Shown here: piece by piece, positions 27,113 to 42,000 of the stretch
Numbering within the stretch: position 1 is the first letter of the stretch
How the letters are laid out: every line of letters begins with the position of its first letter
Source: Echinometra lucunter
Lineage: Eukaryota > Echinodermata > Echinoidea > Camarodonta > Echinometridae
Reading direction: 5' to 3'
DNA: 64,000 bases
Assembly: GCA_029962745.1 (NCBI GenBank)
Contig: CM057161.1
Coordinates: 4,916,400 to 4,980,399, forward strand
Notes under the pieces: model-generated
The model's input: only the letters and a program-made list of their open reading frames with translations
Told to the model about the DNA's origin: nothing
Database searches by the model: none
Translations under genes and position numbers: made by a program

Positions 27113-27700
27113 TATGCTATTCCCATTATGTTACACTTTAAGACTGAATTATGTTAAAACTTGACCAGTTCTTAGTTCAATGTATTTGTATTTCTGCGCA
27201 GTATGCATCAAAAAACGAAGGAATTGTGACACTTGAATTCCCAAAATATTGGTGATTTTTGTAGACTTTCATGGAAAGTCTACTTTTATTTTGGATCGGG
27301 TTTAGGTCTTTTTCCGATAAGATCAAGGTAACTTAGAGCAAAACATGACCTAAAATATTGTCTGTCCCTCTGCCCAAAAGTACTATACACGTAGATGAAA
27401 TTACGAGATGAGATTACGATTTCATATGCTTGGAGTCGAAAGAGTGTTAACTCATACATACATGTACACAGACATGCTTTGAAACAGCTCTCGCTAAGCC
27501 ATAGCAGTACAGATTTTTTCTAAATGCATCAGCTTTCTATCCTCAAATTGGCAATAATTATTTCATTGCCCACTCCTACATATACAAAGTTTGAAAAAAA
27601 AAAAATCATAAAACACAAACCAATATGAATGAAAATTGCCAATTTGCACATGAAAAAAAGGATTGAATATTTTATGATGCATTGCCAATTTAGAACTTAA
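27113..27700. other. Non-genic stretch with MITE remnant
   Basis: No gene was found. From about 27510 to 27697 it matches the AATTGGCA...TTGCCAATTTA core of the TTAA MITE family and is interrupted by the next element at a TTAA. Confidence 0.5.
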
Positions 27701-28178
27701 AGTGATTACACAACATTGGCTGAAAAATTTGTGATATATGATCAAGAATACAATTCTAAGAACAATAACATTAAAAATTTGATGATTTTTGATCAAAATC
27801 AATGCATTTTGGCAAATTATTTGTGGCGTGGTCATGGTTGACCTCAGAATTTGAGTAAATACATTAAATCAACAGTGAGTAAATGTGGGTACCCAGATAA
27901 CGTGCACTGCAGTTGATGCGCACGCTAGACTGTACAATATGTAACCTAGGCGCATTTTTGCTAGAATTGCGCGACAAGGTACCCACAATGACGTCACGGG
28001 GTCAACAGCAGTTGAAACTGGGACACCGCGGAGGTGCCAAACATAGGCTGAAATCTTACCATATTTTTGGTTATTGCTTGGCAACACGACTATTTTGGAA
28101 CTTAAGGCAGATGATTTTCTGCTAATAAAAATATGCTCTTTTAAATAAAGGAACACTGTTTCAGCATTGGGTACGCCC
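27701..28178. mobile_element. TTAA-flanked repeat nested in a MITE remnant
   Basis: It is the inverted, diverged copy of the 2571-3051 element: ..GTACCCAATGCTGAAAC at the right end, GTACCTTGTCGCGCAATT in the middle and AGTGATTACACAAC at the left. It is flanked by TTAA at 27697-27700 and by TTCA, a decayed site, at 28179-28182. Confidence 0.65.
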
Positions 28179-30044
28179 TTCAATGACTGGCGACAACCAT
28201 ACTTGATATGGGTTCACAGTCTTCTGACTCTCAACAAGTGGCCAAGACCGCATTAACAGGAGGTAATGGGGAAGATCATCCCCAAATAACAATACATCAT
28301 TATGCATGCATGCATGTACATTCCCAGAACTCACAAGAACACCATACAAACAGAAGGACAGTGAGATACATGTGTATGAGTGAAACAGAGATCCCAGCAG
28401 AACATATTGGGGCCTGCAAGGGCTTGGAGTCCCGTAGGCCATATATGAACATGCATCTACAGTTTCATGAAAACATAATTTTACCTTTTGTTCAACTCAC
28501 AGGCAATTTCAGTACGGTAACCTACATTTTACAGCTAGACCTTTCATACAATCTCTTTCATTTGTTTAAGTTACGAGAAAGAAAAATTAAAAATGAAAGA
28601 AGGGACTGAAATCGCCCTGCAACCAGCAGCTGAGATTTCTTGGAGGTATTGAAGGTGTTTGCCATCATGTTTTTCAGATGGCAGATTGAGAGGGGGGGGG
28701 GAGGAGGGGAGGGGGATATCTGCCTATCCATGTCCTGCAAATTAATGCCCCTCTTCTGATATACTTGTTCCTCTGGTCAAATGATGCTGAATATTGGGGG
28801 AGGGGAATATCTGCCAATCCATATCTAGAGGTATACTTGTTACGCTGGTCAAATGGCAAAAGATGTGTCACTGCTCGCAGTCATCGTGCATGCAGAGTAA
28901 ATTTTGCTGAATACAGGTATCATCTAAACTTAAGACTGTTATTGACATGAAACCCAAGGACATGCAAGCCTCTGCATAATTTGTATACCAAACCAATTGA
29001 TGTTCTCCATGTACTGTATAATTTTGACCTTCTCCTAGCTAAACAGAACAACCTTCTGAACTCCTCGGGGATATGGCAACATTGGGGGCTTTGGCCTAGA
29101 GCAGACACATCTAAAATTCACTCCTGTATTTGAGTACAAGGTCTAAAATGGTGGCGTTACACAACGGCTATGTTTTGCACCTGCATCTACATAAAGTGCA
29201 TTCCGGACTGGACTTTGGTTCAATTATATGGATCACGTGTCAATACTGCTGTTTACGTAAGGGAACATTCTAAAGGTGAAGGCAAATTCCTATTATCAAA
29301 AATCCATTTGAAAGAGACTTCATGAATACAATCTTAATACCTTAAATATGAAGGATAGCAGTAATATACAATATATTGCAAGGGAAAAAATTACACGAGG
29401 GCTTGGGGATAATTCGCCCTCAAAATGCCCAAAAGAGCTCTGGAAAACTTTTTAAAAGCCCCTGAAATTCTCATAGGGTCCAATATAAATTGTAATACAA
29501 TGTGGAAAATGCGGGTGGTTGGACTCAAAAGTACATGTAGCCCCGGAAAAAAATTATTAATTTTTCCCCTGATATATTAATATATTCTGTCCTGGAATTG
29601 AAATGGAAGAGCAACTAATCAGGTAATGGGGCGAAGTCCAAGGTGATAGGGGTGGGTGGGGGAGGGGGGGTCTGTGAACTGAGGGAGAAAATGAACTTGG
29701 TAATTGTAATTTGATTTCAGTATGCCTATTTATCATTATTTTCTAAATCATCAAAAATGCAAATTGCAAAATTGGACAACTGAAGAATAATGAGGGTTCC
29801 AGGGGTGGGTGGGGGATGGGTCTGTGAGTTAAGGAGTTTGGGGGAGGCGATCTGTAATCAGTTATAGTACTTCTATCCAGCAAATTAGATAAACACACTT
29901 GATTCTAATGATATGATTATGTGTTATACTTTCATGAATTGCATTCCTATTTACTCATTTAGGTCCTTTCACTGTTTTTTATTTTCTTTATTGTTATTGT
30001 ATCATGTTAAAGAGCCAATGGAAACAAAATTTCTGTGTAATAAT
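28179..30044. other. Unassigned region left of copy B
   Basis: No gene was recognised. It contains a partial direct repeat (about 28690-28770 versus 28790-28860, sharing GATATCTGCC and ATACTTGTT..CTGGTCAAATG) and two G-rich patches (29640-29680, 29800-29850) with a shared GGGTGGGTGGGGG..GGGTCTGTGA motif. Confidence 0.5.
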
Positions 30045-30621
30045 ATACATCCTAGGCAATTCCACGGTATGGGTGTAATTCCGTTACCAACATTTTTAGA
30101 CTTTCCGTGCCTCTTTTGTACTCTGCCTCCCTTCTCACCATTTAATATTCTGTAAATAAGCCCATTCTTTCATGTGAGCTCTTTCATTCCAACAATTTTA
30201 TTCTTACATTCATGATATTGTGGTATAACACCTCGGTAACGGAATTACCAGAAAAAAGTGCCAATTTTAAACTTCAAACATGTCTTTTAAAATCAAACAT
30301 GCATTATACCAACACAGACTAAGATTGTGGAATTCTTTATTGTTTCAGCTTTTTTTAATTCAAAGATCTGGCTATTCAGCGCTATCAAAGTGATTGTTTT
30401 CACTATAAATGTGACGTAAGGTGAATGTTTTTCCGACGTGGAATTGCCTTCCTGTAACGGCCAAAAACCTTCATTTAGGATGATTATGGAAACCACACAA
30501 GTACACATTTCCGACCTTGTCATTCCTCCAGTAGTACTGATCTCTCCACCATTAAAAATGAAATTTCAATTACATTAAAACCACTTAAGAGGAGAAATGG
30601 ACTCACTCATCACGTCTGACG

Positions 30622-30662
30622 TTATATACAACAACAGGAGGCTATTGTTTTCATTTTGGGCA
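30622..30662 (-). CDS. UBL3: UBL3 copy B exon 5 (tentative, CAAX end)
   Basis: After a pyrimidine tract (CTTCTTGCTGTTTTTCTCC) and an AACAAGAG acceptor in the correct phase, the frame gives (V)PKMKTIASCCCI and a TAA. The human end reads ..KTGESNCCVIL, so KT-x-x-S-Cys-Cys is shared. Total length matches the family. The acceptor is not ideal and the CAAX form is unusual, so transcript support is needed. Confidence 0.45.
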
Positions 30663-33600
30663 CTCTTGTTGGAGAAAAACAGCAAGAAGGCCTGCATTTT
30701 TCTCCCACTGATCCCACTTGCAGACTACATATACATGTACATGTACATCTAACTATCTAAACAAATGCATGGTACATGCATAGAACAATCAGCTAACAAT
30801 TTTTAATTTGAAATACGCAGGAGAGAGTGTGTGTGCATACTAGGCTAGTGCAAACGTGTAGCACACAAAATAACAATTCTTATGTACTTCTCAAGAGAAA
30901 AAAATATCTTACAGGCTCATTCACACATCTAACAGCAAATCCCCGTGTATGTTTTGTTTTTGTTCTTTTTATTGTTCAATACATATATCGCAAAGTGCAG
31001 CACTTATAATTAAATGTGCACTACACATCAATAATGACTTAATATTAGTGCATGTTCAATTTATAACTTGGAGTTTTGCCAAAAGTTCTACAGGCGCTAC
31101 ACGTGACATCATATTTTATGCCAATTTTATACGAATTTGATTTGTCCACATCTTTTTGCTGCGAAGAGGCAAAGAGGTTAAGTTTGCCCTCAGCCCTTTT
31201 TTTTTCTGCCTCCTCATATACCATTAATTTTACATGCAAAAAATTTTTTTAAAAGAAAAATGAGATTTACCACAGGAATTGCCATTTCATATGTGAACAA
31301 GCCTTTACTACAGCAGTGCCATAAATGGAAAATATCCACAATGTTTTCTTATCATGGATGTGTGATACATGTACAATACAAGATGCAAAACATAAAGGAA
31401 AGAAAGTTGAGCAGTGTTGGCAAGTTTAAAATAATATGTTTTTAGACACTTTAATGTTTTAAAATTAAACGTGCCCCATAGATTTGTGTTGTAAGTGTGT
31501 ATAAATTTACATGCATGTGGTAATGTATTGGTATTTTTATGCTTGAATTACTTGTCTTGTATTTATTTTAGCTTCAAACATAATTCCACAGTACCTCATT
31601 CTAGTACCACAAGAACGATAGCCCTAGGCCATGTTCAAGCGCCTTTTAGAAGTGAACCGTATCACGCCCACCTGTGCCAGGACGGTCAGAAAGCGAGCAT
31701 TCAGGCGCTTACTGTGAAGCGTACATCAGATGTACGCCTTCAGCACGCTTCGCACTTGCAGCCAAGGGGGACGATAAGTTGCGTTAAGCGGGTCAAAGGT
31801 CGGGAATTTGACACGTTATTTTAACACTACATCGAACTCTTAATCGCAGCATGCACTACATGCGTTTGATAATATTCTATGCAGCCCTGTGTGATTTTGA
31901 ATGCATAGCCCTGAATTTTGTGTGCTTGTTGAATTACCACTTCCGGTACGGCATGGCTTTGCGTTCAGGCGCTTGTTGAGGAATGATACGTTTTGCTTTG
32001 GCACGGATATGGTAACCTTCAAAAAAGTGCCTGAACGGGGCCCTAGAGACGAACATACAGTGTATCCATCTCACAGGCCTTCACACATCTGTTCTAAAGG
32101 TTTATTGAGACCAAGGTCAAGCAGGCTGCTGGTCTACAGAAATGTCCTCCTATCAGTCTTCCAGTCTTCCAGATTTTTCCCACAAACCTTGCTGAATAAA
32201 TGCAGGAAACATATACTGCTACCCTACACTGTATTTGTCATTTTACTGATAGTGGACACTTTCATAATATTCAAACATTGTTTTCTTGTTGTGATTTTCC
32301 ACATTTTTTGCAATCCTTTAATAATAAACCATGTTTTAATCTAAAAATCAGGACAAAATGATAACATCAGATAACAACTGATCGATAAAAATGTATTTGT
32401 ACTTTTTAAAAAAAAACCTGTAAAAGGAATGCAAAGCATACAACATTTTAATCTCTTCAAAAATGTTTAAAATGATTAAAACAATTTTTCAATTTTTTTT
32501 TATTAATTTCAATTTTTAAAAAAACACTGTAATTTTATCACAACCTTCATGATGAGTCATGACAATTTATAATTCTATGCAAACAAGAATACTCATTAGA
32601 TGCGTTTTTATCGCCTAAAGTTTATGGAAAAGCCGACTATTTCTGATCCAAAGAATTAGACTGATCAGAGTATAGCCAGCTAAAAATCTCAGATGAAGAC
32701 GGAATTAGCCAGCAACATGTATTTCACTCGAAAAATAAGCCACAAAAATCTTAAGATGTATTTGCAGAATAGCCGGTAATTCGCAAAATAGCTGGCTATT
32801 TTCGACGTGTCCTCATCAGCTTCCCAAGCATGTTTGTCCATTCCATTACGCACAGATGTGCCAACATCGGATTATAGCTCGAGCAATATTGCAATACACA
32901 AAGATATTGGAGCTTGAGCTTTGTCTTCATCAAAGGTGATTTATGAGCTTTTCTAAGTGCATGAAAGAGAGAGAGAGAGAGAGAGAGAAAAGTTTACAAA
33001 CCTTGTGAGTTGGGTTCCGGTAGAGTTTCTCTTGCCATTATATGCATTGCTGTCGTTTTACCCAGAGGTAACTGTAAAGCTTTGAAAGAAAATTTCAAAA
33101 GCGACAAAAAGATCAATAATACACTAAGACAGTACATACTGTACAGCATGCATTCTTAAAAGTACTATGCCGAGGAGGTTTTTCTCCTCCTCACCCCGCC
33201 GCAAGAGAGCCGGAGGGAGGCGGGGGAGGAGGCCCGTAGGAACGGACGGATGCAGGGAAAGGGAAATGGATTTGCAGCTCCCTTCTTAATTCGTACCTCC
33301 TCCTCCCTCCTCCCTACCTCCTCTCCTCCTCCCCTCCTCCTCCTCCTCCTCCTCTCTTCTTCTTCTTCTTCTTCTTTCATTCTTCATCTTAACCTGTGCT
33401 TCTAATGTATCTGGCATCCTTTTCAAACATTTCACTATCAATAATTACATTGAGGCAATTAAAGACAGGAGGACTACCACAATATGTTTAGAAACACAAA
33501 ACAATGTATAATGGGCTACATGATTTTCTTTGTTATCTCAAGTTCTCAGCATCTTGCACGTTCTCCTAAAAATGCAATTCACATCATGTGAACAAGCCTT

Positions 33601-36600
33601 TAAAATATTCAGAATATAAGATAAAAAACATACATATAGTGTTTCTTTAAAAAAGATATTTCAAGTTCAAATGATATTCTCAATATTCATAAAAAAAAGA
33701 CTGAATACCGTAAACTTCTGTGTATATATTTAAAGCAACAGTGAACTGACCCTTATTATGATGTATTTACAACAATGCCAACTTACGGCTACTCAAAACC
33801 AGAGACTCTTAGAAACATTATATTCTTTGTGGCTTCTCGTGAATTTCCTTAGTATGAATACAAATACATTTTAACAGATGTTACTAAAAAAAATAAAGCT
33901 CTCATTGATCAGAATAGAACATGCTGGGAGCTAAAAGGGGACAAAATCAGTAGTTTAGGACTGAGAGGGCGCTATTTCAAAATCCCATACAAGGGTGCCA
34001 GTTCGCTCTGGCTGTAAAGGCACACTTTTTTCTACTCCAAAATATCAAGTCAGAATGCTCCTTATTTACAGGAACAAGGAAAAAGAAACAAGGAAAATCC
34101 ACCCATCGGAAGTGCAAGAAAAGGTGGATATTACTAGAGGAAACTCTCCACACCATTTTCATGTAGAAATAATGTTTCTTCTATTGACAGTTTTCTGAAC
34201 AAAATAGATTTTTTCTTTTCTAGTTCAAATAAGTTTTTACATAGAAATTAAACTCAACCACTTTGTTTCACATTGGCAACAAAGTATTTTTGATCAATTT
34301 GGCACATCTATTCAATACTGGGTTAATCCATTCGTGACAGAGGTCCACATTTTGTGGTTTGGCCTAATATCTTTTAATGCAAAGCCCTAAACATCATACC
34401 AAATACATGAGCTGAGCAGAAAGAGCAACAAATTCTACACAAACTATGCCCTTTTTGGTTGCATCAATATTCATTGTTTGATGCTGAAAATTTTTTAAAG
34501 GAAAAAAAAAGCGTTAAAATCCTTAAATTGGCAATGTGATATGAAGTTTAAAATCACCATTTTCCCCCTGCAAATTAGCAACTTTTTGACTTCTCATCAT
34601 AATTTCTGTCAATTTATATTCATTTCAGATACATGACCTTTCATAAGAAAAATGCAGCAATAAAATAAAAATGGTGGTGTTGCCAATTTGAAGAATAAAA
34701 GCTGATCAAATTAGGCTTTAAATAATTCCTGTCATGAATGAGTTAATAGCTTTTAAAACCTTGAAACTTGATAGATTCTTAACTGCATGCAGTCGACATT
34801 AATGCCTCCACCCTTTGCTAGATCTGAAATATACCACACATTCCTGGTGAATTTTCATAAATTCCAACATTACGCCTTCAAAACAAATGTGTGCCAAGTT
34901 TGAAGTTGATCCATTAAAGTGTTCTTATAAAGTTATTGTGACAACCTTCAATCTTCAGGTCGTTGTGACCTTTGACTTTTACCTTTCACCTCATGACTCT
35001 CAAATCAATCAGATCATTGTCATCGTACTCGTAGTATGCATTTGTAATGTTTTTTATCATTTATTCTCTTCAAAATCCTGTACATGTATGTAAGTTAGCA
35101 TTAACACCTAGAATGTTGGGTAAAGTTTTGGGGTGATTTCATATATGCATGTAGTATGTACTACATAAATGTACATTACATTTTTCCAAATTAAGTATTG
35201 TAAAACAGTTTAAAGAGGTATAAATGTGGGTCTGAAAATGGAGACTGGTCAACAACATCCAATGCTTCAATCAATAATGCAAGTGTGTGTGTTTTCGAGT
35301 ATGGTGACTGGTGAGGGATGGCTTTACAAGCCCACCAGGCCGTAGCGTAGACGGCTAAGATAATAACAATTTGATGACCCATTAAAGCATGGCGGCCATC
35401 TAATAGGAGTAGACACCCTTTGAGCCTTTACACCTATCGCTCTATGGAAAGCACACCTTGGATGACACTGGCCGATCTATTTCAATTTAGGGCACATGTG
35501 CCGTTTACGACGACCACTTCAAAAGGGCTCAAAAACCTTACTACTTTGTACACTTACAGGCATGCTCCTTAATGACCTTTATGGCACATATGAAATACTT
35601 CACAAGTATCCATTTATAATTATTACATATTCCCTGCTGGAGAAATACCATCTGAAATTATGATCTACTGGTACTGAAGGCTCATTTGTGCATTTTTATC
35701 CTGATATGTACAAGAACTACCATCTATACAGTTTTTAGTTGAGAATCTTGCACTTTTGCAAACTGTGAGTAATTGTGTAGCACGAATTTAAGAACCCACG
35801 AATATGTTCTTGGGTCGCTCAGCACGAAACTTTAATCACACAAAAATAACAGCATTAAGAGTATTATTATTATCATTATTACTACATTATTACGTTCAGG
35901 AGATATATTCAACTGAGGCCTGAGTAGGAGTACATGTAGTATTCTACATATGTATCTATTCATTCTCATGATATAAAAGTCGCCCTGCTTTGCAACATTA
36001 TAAGGCGATAGTAATCAAACATATTAACTTACCTCCTAATGAAACATTTCCATGAATAAATCTTCCTTGATAAATCAGTCGGAGTATATGGGCGGACCTG
36101 ACTCTGTGATTCTCCCAATCTGGAGAGAGGATTAAAAAATTAGAAAACAATAATAAACAGAATAGCTTTTCAAATTACATGTAAAATGTCTACATATATA
36201 TGAGATGCCTAAAAAAAGAGATAAAGGAAACATGTTACATTTCTCATGTGAAATGAAAGTTTTTTGAATGGTCAAATGTTTATCATGGGGGTAAAGAATG
36301 GTCAAGTTTTTATAATATCAATAAAAACATCTCTGAATGACAACGTTTAATAAAGAAGTACATGTACAATGCAGCTTCTGTATTATGTAATAACTCATAA
36401 ATTTACCACTTGTGGTAAAATGATACCACTCCAATATTGCAAAAACTATGATGTAAACATGGCAGTATGAGTATCAGAATCACATCATTTACATATTAAA
36501 TGAAAGAGGACTCGAGTCCAAAGCCTTCACACGTACAAGTGTCATTTCTCACTGTTGAAAGTGAAAACATTTTATGCTTCAATAACAGCATCATTTATCC

Positions 36601-38983
36601 TTGGGCCATGCAATGGAGACTATAAGATTTCAAACATACCTACATGTACTTAACTGACTTTGTTTCACAAGATAACAAAAGCAAAATAATAATTGATATA
36701 ACTATTACATGAATTCATAAACAAGTCAGCCATTACAGCATTATCAATCATTCTAACAAGCAATTACCCGCAATGAAATTTTCACCACATTGTTGTCAGG
36801 CTGTCAGCTTTGTAATTACATTGCAGCCATCAGTATCAATTTCACTGCTGCCGTATCTATGTTCCTCTCTAAAGAGTTTCAGTACCAGTCAGTACCAGAC
36901 AAACATATTAGGTAAGAGTCAACAATATGTTTATACCCGTACATGTAGGATATGGTCGTAGACAGTTAAAATGTATTACAAAATATACAACTGAAAATCG
37001 GGGAAATGTAACTCCCTGTGAAAAGGTTCTCTCTCTGAAAATACACGCCGAGGAAGAAAATGCTTACAAAAGTTGGTTGTTTTTTTTCCAAGCAGTTCAT
37101 ATAATAGATGACTTATAAGACAAGAGTTAATCCAATAATGATTCACTCAAATGCTAGAAAGTTAATTTTTGTTAGGTGTCATACAGACAGTGTTAACGAT
37201 ACATTGTAAATTAAATGGTGGTACTGCTTTCAAGTCCTCAACTACTTTCTAAACCAATTAAACAAGAAAAATGGACACAATATTCACAAATATGAGACCA
37301 CATCTTGCCATTTATTTATAAGATCTACATCATGTGTACATGTAAGTACAGTACATACAAAAGGCATAAATGCAGACTTGGTTTCAAATTGAGAGTGAGC
37401 AGCACACAATCTTGACAAGACATAAAAATCTAAATTTCTGACCTCGTCACCTTCCCCAAAGGAATTCCAAATGAATGATGAGTAATGCGACTCTGCTGCA
37501 TCATTCAGTTACAAAACCATGGAAATTGTTTTTCATGCTTTGGGATGACTGTTGACTTCGTGAATTAATCAATGTGGACCTCATCCACAGTAGCTCAGAC
37601 AAATGCTTCCATTTTATTTTGTCAATGACACACATGTAGGGCTGGAGAATCCAGAGGTCGGGCTTTAAAGCTGAAATGAGTTTCAGGTTAGGCTTAGGAT
37701 CAGTAAAAAGCCTGGAGGTGTTTCATAAAGCTGTTCGTGAAGTTACAAATGACTTTACGAATGACTTGAATATGGCAGGCTAAATGGGATTCTCAGTCAT
37801 CATAAATCGCATCAGCTAAAGGTGAAATATGCAGACAAAGATTAACATTACTATTGTTTACAAACATTTTTATTGCGAAGTATATTTTTGCCACAATTTA
37901 ATCGAAATTATGGAAAATGCAGTCACACTTTGTTGAAGCATCAGGAAAACTTTGGGCATCCCATTTGGCTTGCCATATTCCAGTTGTTTGTAAAGTCATT
38001 CGTAACTTTATGAACAGCTTTTTGAAACACCCCCCTGGTCACTAAATGAGTATAATAATTCTGTTAAGCATACATGTACAGTAGTTTTCGCAGGTACGCG
38101 ATTGTCGAAAAAATGGCAAAGTCCAACATTTGTATTTTATGCTCTGAAAGTTCTCTTAACCTGCCCGGGAGTTTGGAAGTGTCGCCAATTGTTTGTTTTT
38201 AGTTTGGCAGAATTCAAAACAGTTTGAAATTGCATACCGAGAACTGAGGACTCTTCGGAACCTCCACACAAGTTTGGCGAACTTTCCGCATGTGAATGTT
38301 GGACTTCGCGATTTTTTAGACTTTCGCATCCTTCGCGAAACTTTCGCGTGCCCGTGAAAAACCATGCTTTCATGTACAAAATAAACTGCTAAGCAATTAT
38401 TGCAAGGATGTTTGCAGACTACAGTGTACCGGTACGCTTTCACAGGAGCATGGATACAGACAGAGATGACAGAACTTTAGAAATATTAAAGATACTTACC
38501 TGCTGGCCAGTTGTCAAAGACATACTGTGCTACATCTGCTGCGGTGTCTTCAGGCACAAAATTGAATTCTTTGTTGTTCCCACTCATAGGATGTATAATC
38601 CTCAAGGTTATCTGTATGGAGGAAAAGTACCAACCAAATCCATATTATCAGGTAATAGGTCACTTTTAACAGTATCTTCCACTAATACACTACATGTATT
38701 TTATGTTTCACCTTTCCAGGCGGCATCCCTTCATCTTTGGAACAATCTTCCTGATCCCTGAATGTCTTTAACATGCAGACTCAAAAGAGAAATTCAAATA
38801 AATCCATTAAAAACTCACCTTTTCATCCTTTAGACAAATTTATCTGAATCAAATTTTTTCTGAACTTATTATTCTATTTGTAACCACCCTCTTTCCTCTA
38901 CCTCCCTTAGTATTTTTGCTCTCAGTAGAGACCCTTGTGGTGATAAAGTGTATGTGCTTAATAAGAATTGTATATTGTTATTG

Positions 38984-39020
<37 letters not shown>

Positions 39021-42000
39021 CATTATAATTATTACATGTATTATTATTATTATTATTATGAATGACAATGCAAGTCATTCTCTATCTAGACAATGATTGC
39101 CTCTGTAAAAGATGACTACACATGTTCACATTTTGGAATCCACTGAAACATCATTACATCTACATGTATGGCAAAACAACATGCAATTAAGTAACAGAAA
39201 AAAGGTTACATGTTATCCTCAGTAACTACTGATCATACATGTACATTCATGTGCATGTACATACGCAAAAAGGAATTTTTTCAAATAAAATTTTGACTTT
39301 GCTTTAACCCATTCATGACAGGAATTATTTAAAGCCTAATTTGATCAGCTTTTATTCTTCAAATTGGCAACACCAACATTTTTACTTTATTGCTACATTT
39401 TTCTTATAAAACGTCATGTATCTGAAATGAATATAAATTGACAGAAATTATTATGAGAAGTCAAAAAGTTGCCAATATGCAGGGGAAAACGGTGATTTTA
39501 AACTTTCTATCACATTGCCAATTTAAGGATTTTAATGCTTTTTTTCCTTTAAAAAATTTTCAGCATCAAACAATGAATATTGACGCAACCAAAATGGGCA
39601 CAGTTTGTGTAGAATTTTTTGCTCTTTCTGCTCATGTATTTGGTATGATTTTTAGGGCTTTGCATCAAAAGATATTAGGCCAAACCACAAAATGTGGACC
39701 TCTGTCACGAATGGGTTAATCAAGATCTACTTTACTTTTACAATGTAAAGTCAAAATTGATTTTTATTTGATTTATATTACATCACTGCACATTCACCCT
39801 TTGCTTGTTAGAAATGAAATAATGTTGCAGTTAGAAATGAGCCAGTTATACAACTGGGTATGGTTTAACTTGTACACAAGTACAGGGCCAAAATCAATCA
39901 CAACAAAATTATCAGATCTACTAGAACATTGCAGTCATTTCTGCAGTCATTTCTGCAGTCGAGTTTCCAGGTCTATCTTCTGCTGGTTGCTAACTTATTT
40001 AACTTTCTCTATCTTGCAAATTTCAAACAAATGTGAAAAAAAAAGGCTACTCAAATGTCCAAGGCAATTTTACAAAGGTATGCACATTAATGTGCATGTA
40101 CATGTACATGTAGGCCATTAACCAAATGCAGTACAGAGTTTTCAAAAGTTTTGATTTACATTAATCAGCTTTTCCCCCTAAAATTGGCACCACTTATTTT
40201 TATTTCCCCCTCCTACATGTATGTTGTTTGGAAAAAAATTACAAAAATAAATGTAACTTTGCCAATTGAGCACATGAAAATAGTGATTTATTATTTGCAT
40301 TTTACACTGCAATGCCAATTTAGAGGGTGTAAAGCTACATGTACAATCAAATCACCCTTATTCTCGAACAATACAGTATACTGCACAGAAATAGACAAAA
40401 ATTAGATTTTAGCTCTTTCTGCTCATAGATAATGTGTTCTTCCTAGTATTTTGGATCAAGATAATGCGACAGTATCACTAAAACTTAGTAAAAGGAGACG
40501 AAAGTACTACTATACATGTAAGGCCAATACATGAATGTACATGTAACAGGCAGATCTACATCGGGAGGTTAATGTGTAAATGAGGCCTTCACAACTGTGC
40601 ACACAGAACAAAATAATTCTGAACTGATGTGTCTGCCGAAAGACAAATCTTCAATTATCTCAAAGAGTTTGAACTTTGAAACATCACTCCAAAGAAAGTA
40701 AACAAATGATACAATCAGATCTAAGAATAGCTGACATGACAGGCTTCTTTCATAAACTTCTCAGAAATATATTGGACATACATGTACATGTAGCACACAA
40801 CAGCCATTTGGGCTTGGACTATGTACATGTAAGCGTGCACTTTAGCATATTACAAAAGTATTCAGTGAGATATCATGCACTCCTTAAAACTATCTTCGTC
40901 GACATGTATGTACAGTACATGTCATGTACATGTATTCACAAAATTGTTCAAGAAATATGTTCAATACCATTCACATGAGGTATCATGATTATGAAGTTGG
41001 ACAAAGTATCCAAGAGTATTATTTGTGACTTTGAAGTTTGAACCAAGCAAACTGTATGATGAATTAGTAGACAACTAGAAGCTGATGAACGACATCATTA
41101 TTTCATTTACCTGTATGGCTGTACATGTGTGTATGTAGGTATTTATCATAAAAATAAATAGACAGCACAAAAGCAAGATTCCACTGATAAAGAATCCTTA
41201 TTTAAATCTAATAAAGGTGGTTCCCCCCCCCCCCTCCCTAGTTGATATCAAAGTGATGAAAGTGGATGGTACATGTAAGTTGCAAAAAAATGATGAAAAT
41301 CCCTGACGTATCACGGCATTGCTGGACATTATACATGTACCTGGATTTCATGAAAATCAATGTGTTAAAAGCGATTTAAACGTACATGTAGGACATCGTA
41401 AAATTGAGGGGAGAGGTACATGTATGGCTACTGTCTTGTGACATAAATTTCTTCGGTGAGAGAGCAGGCCGAGGACAGGAGTCTTGGATGGATTTACATC
41501 CCCCCCCCCCTCCCTCTCTCTCTCTCTCACTTGGGATTGGTGAAACTAGAGATGGAGTTCAATTAATTTCATGCCATTATACTTAATACCTTGGATAATA
41601 CCTTGGATAATACCTTGGATGTATGCATTTAAAATTATAAACTCATTTGCCTCTCATTGACATCTAATGAAGAATTCAGACTGGAACACTGTTTTAATGG
41701 CGCTGTACAGCAGTAGAAGAACATGGGCAAGCAAAGGACTATTCCGGATCAAATTTATCTTTTCTTGATGACCAAAATTTTAACAAGTTCGATTTGGAAC
41801 TATTGAGTGACGAGCTCTCTACCGCATCAGAGGAAAGGTTGTTCCATTCGTTAATGCATCTTTGTGAAAAGGAGCCATGTCTAAGCTTTGAGTAGACTTG
41901 CTTTTTCGTTGTCTTCTTCTTCTCTTCTTCTTCTTGGAGATACATGTACTCCTCAACATTCCGTCTGGAACCCAATGAGGAGGAAGGGGGAGTGCGCAAT

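Noticed and set aside
30293..30523. MCTCVVS... minus frame as the last UBL3 exon
   Set aside because: Cys-Val-Val-Ser is not followed by a stop, and the frame is not kept in copy A.
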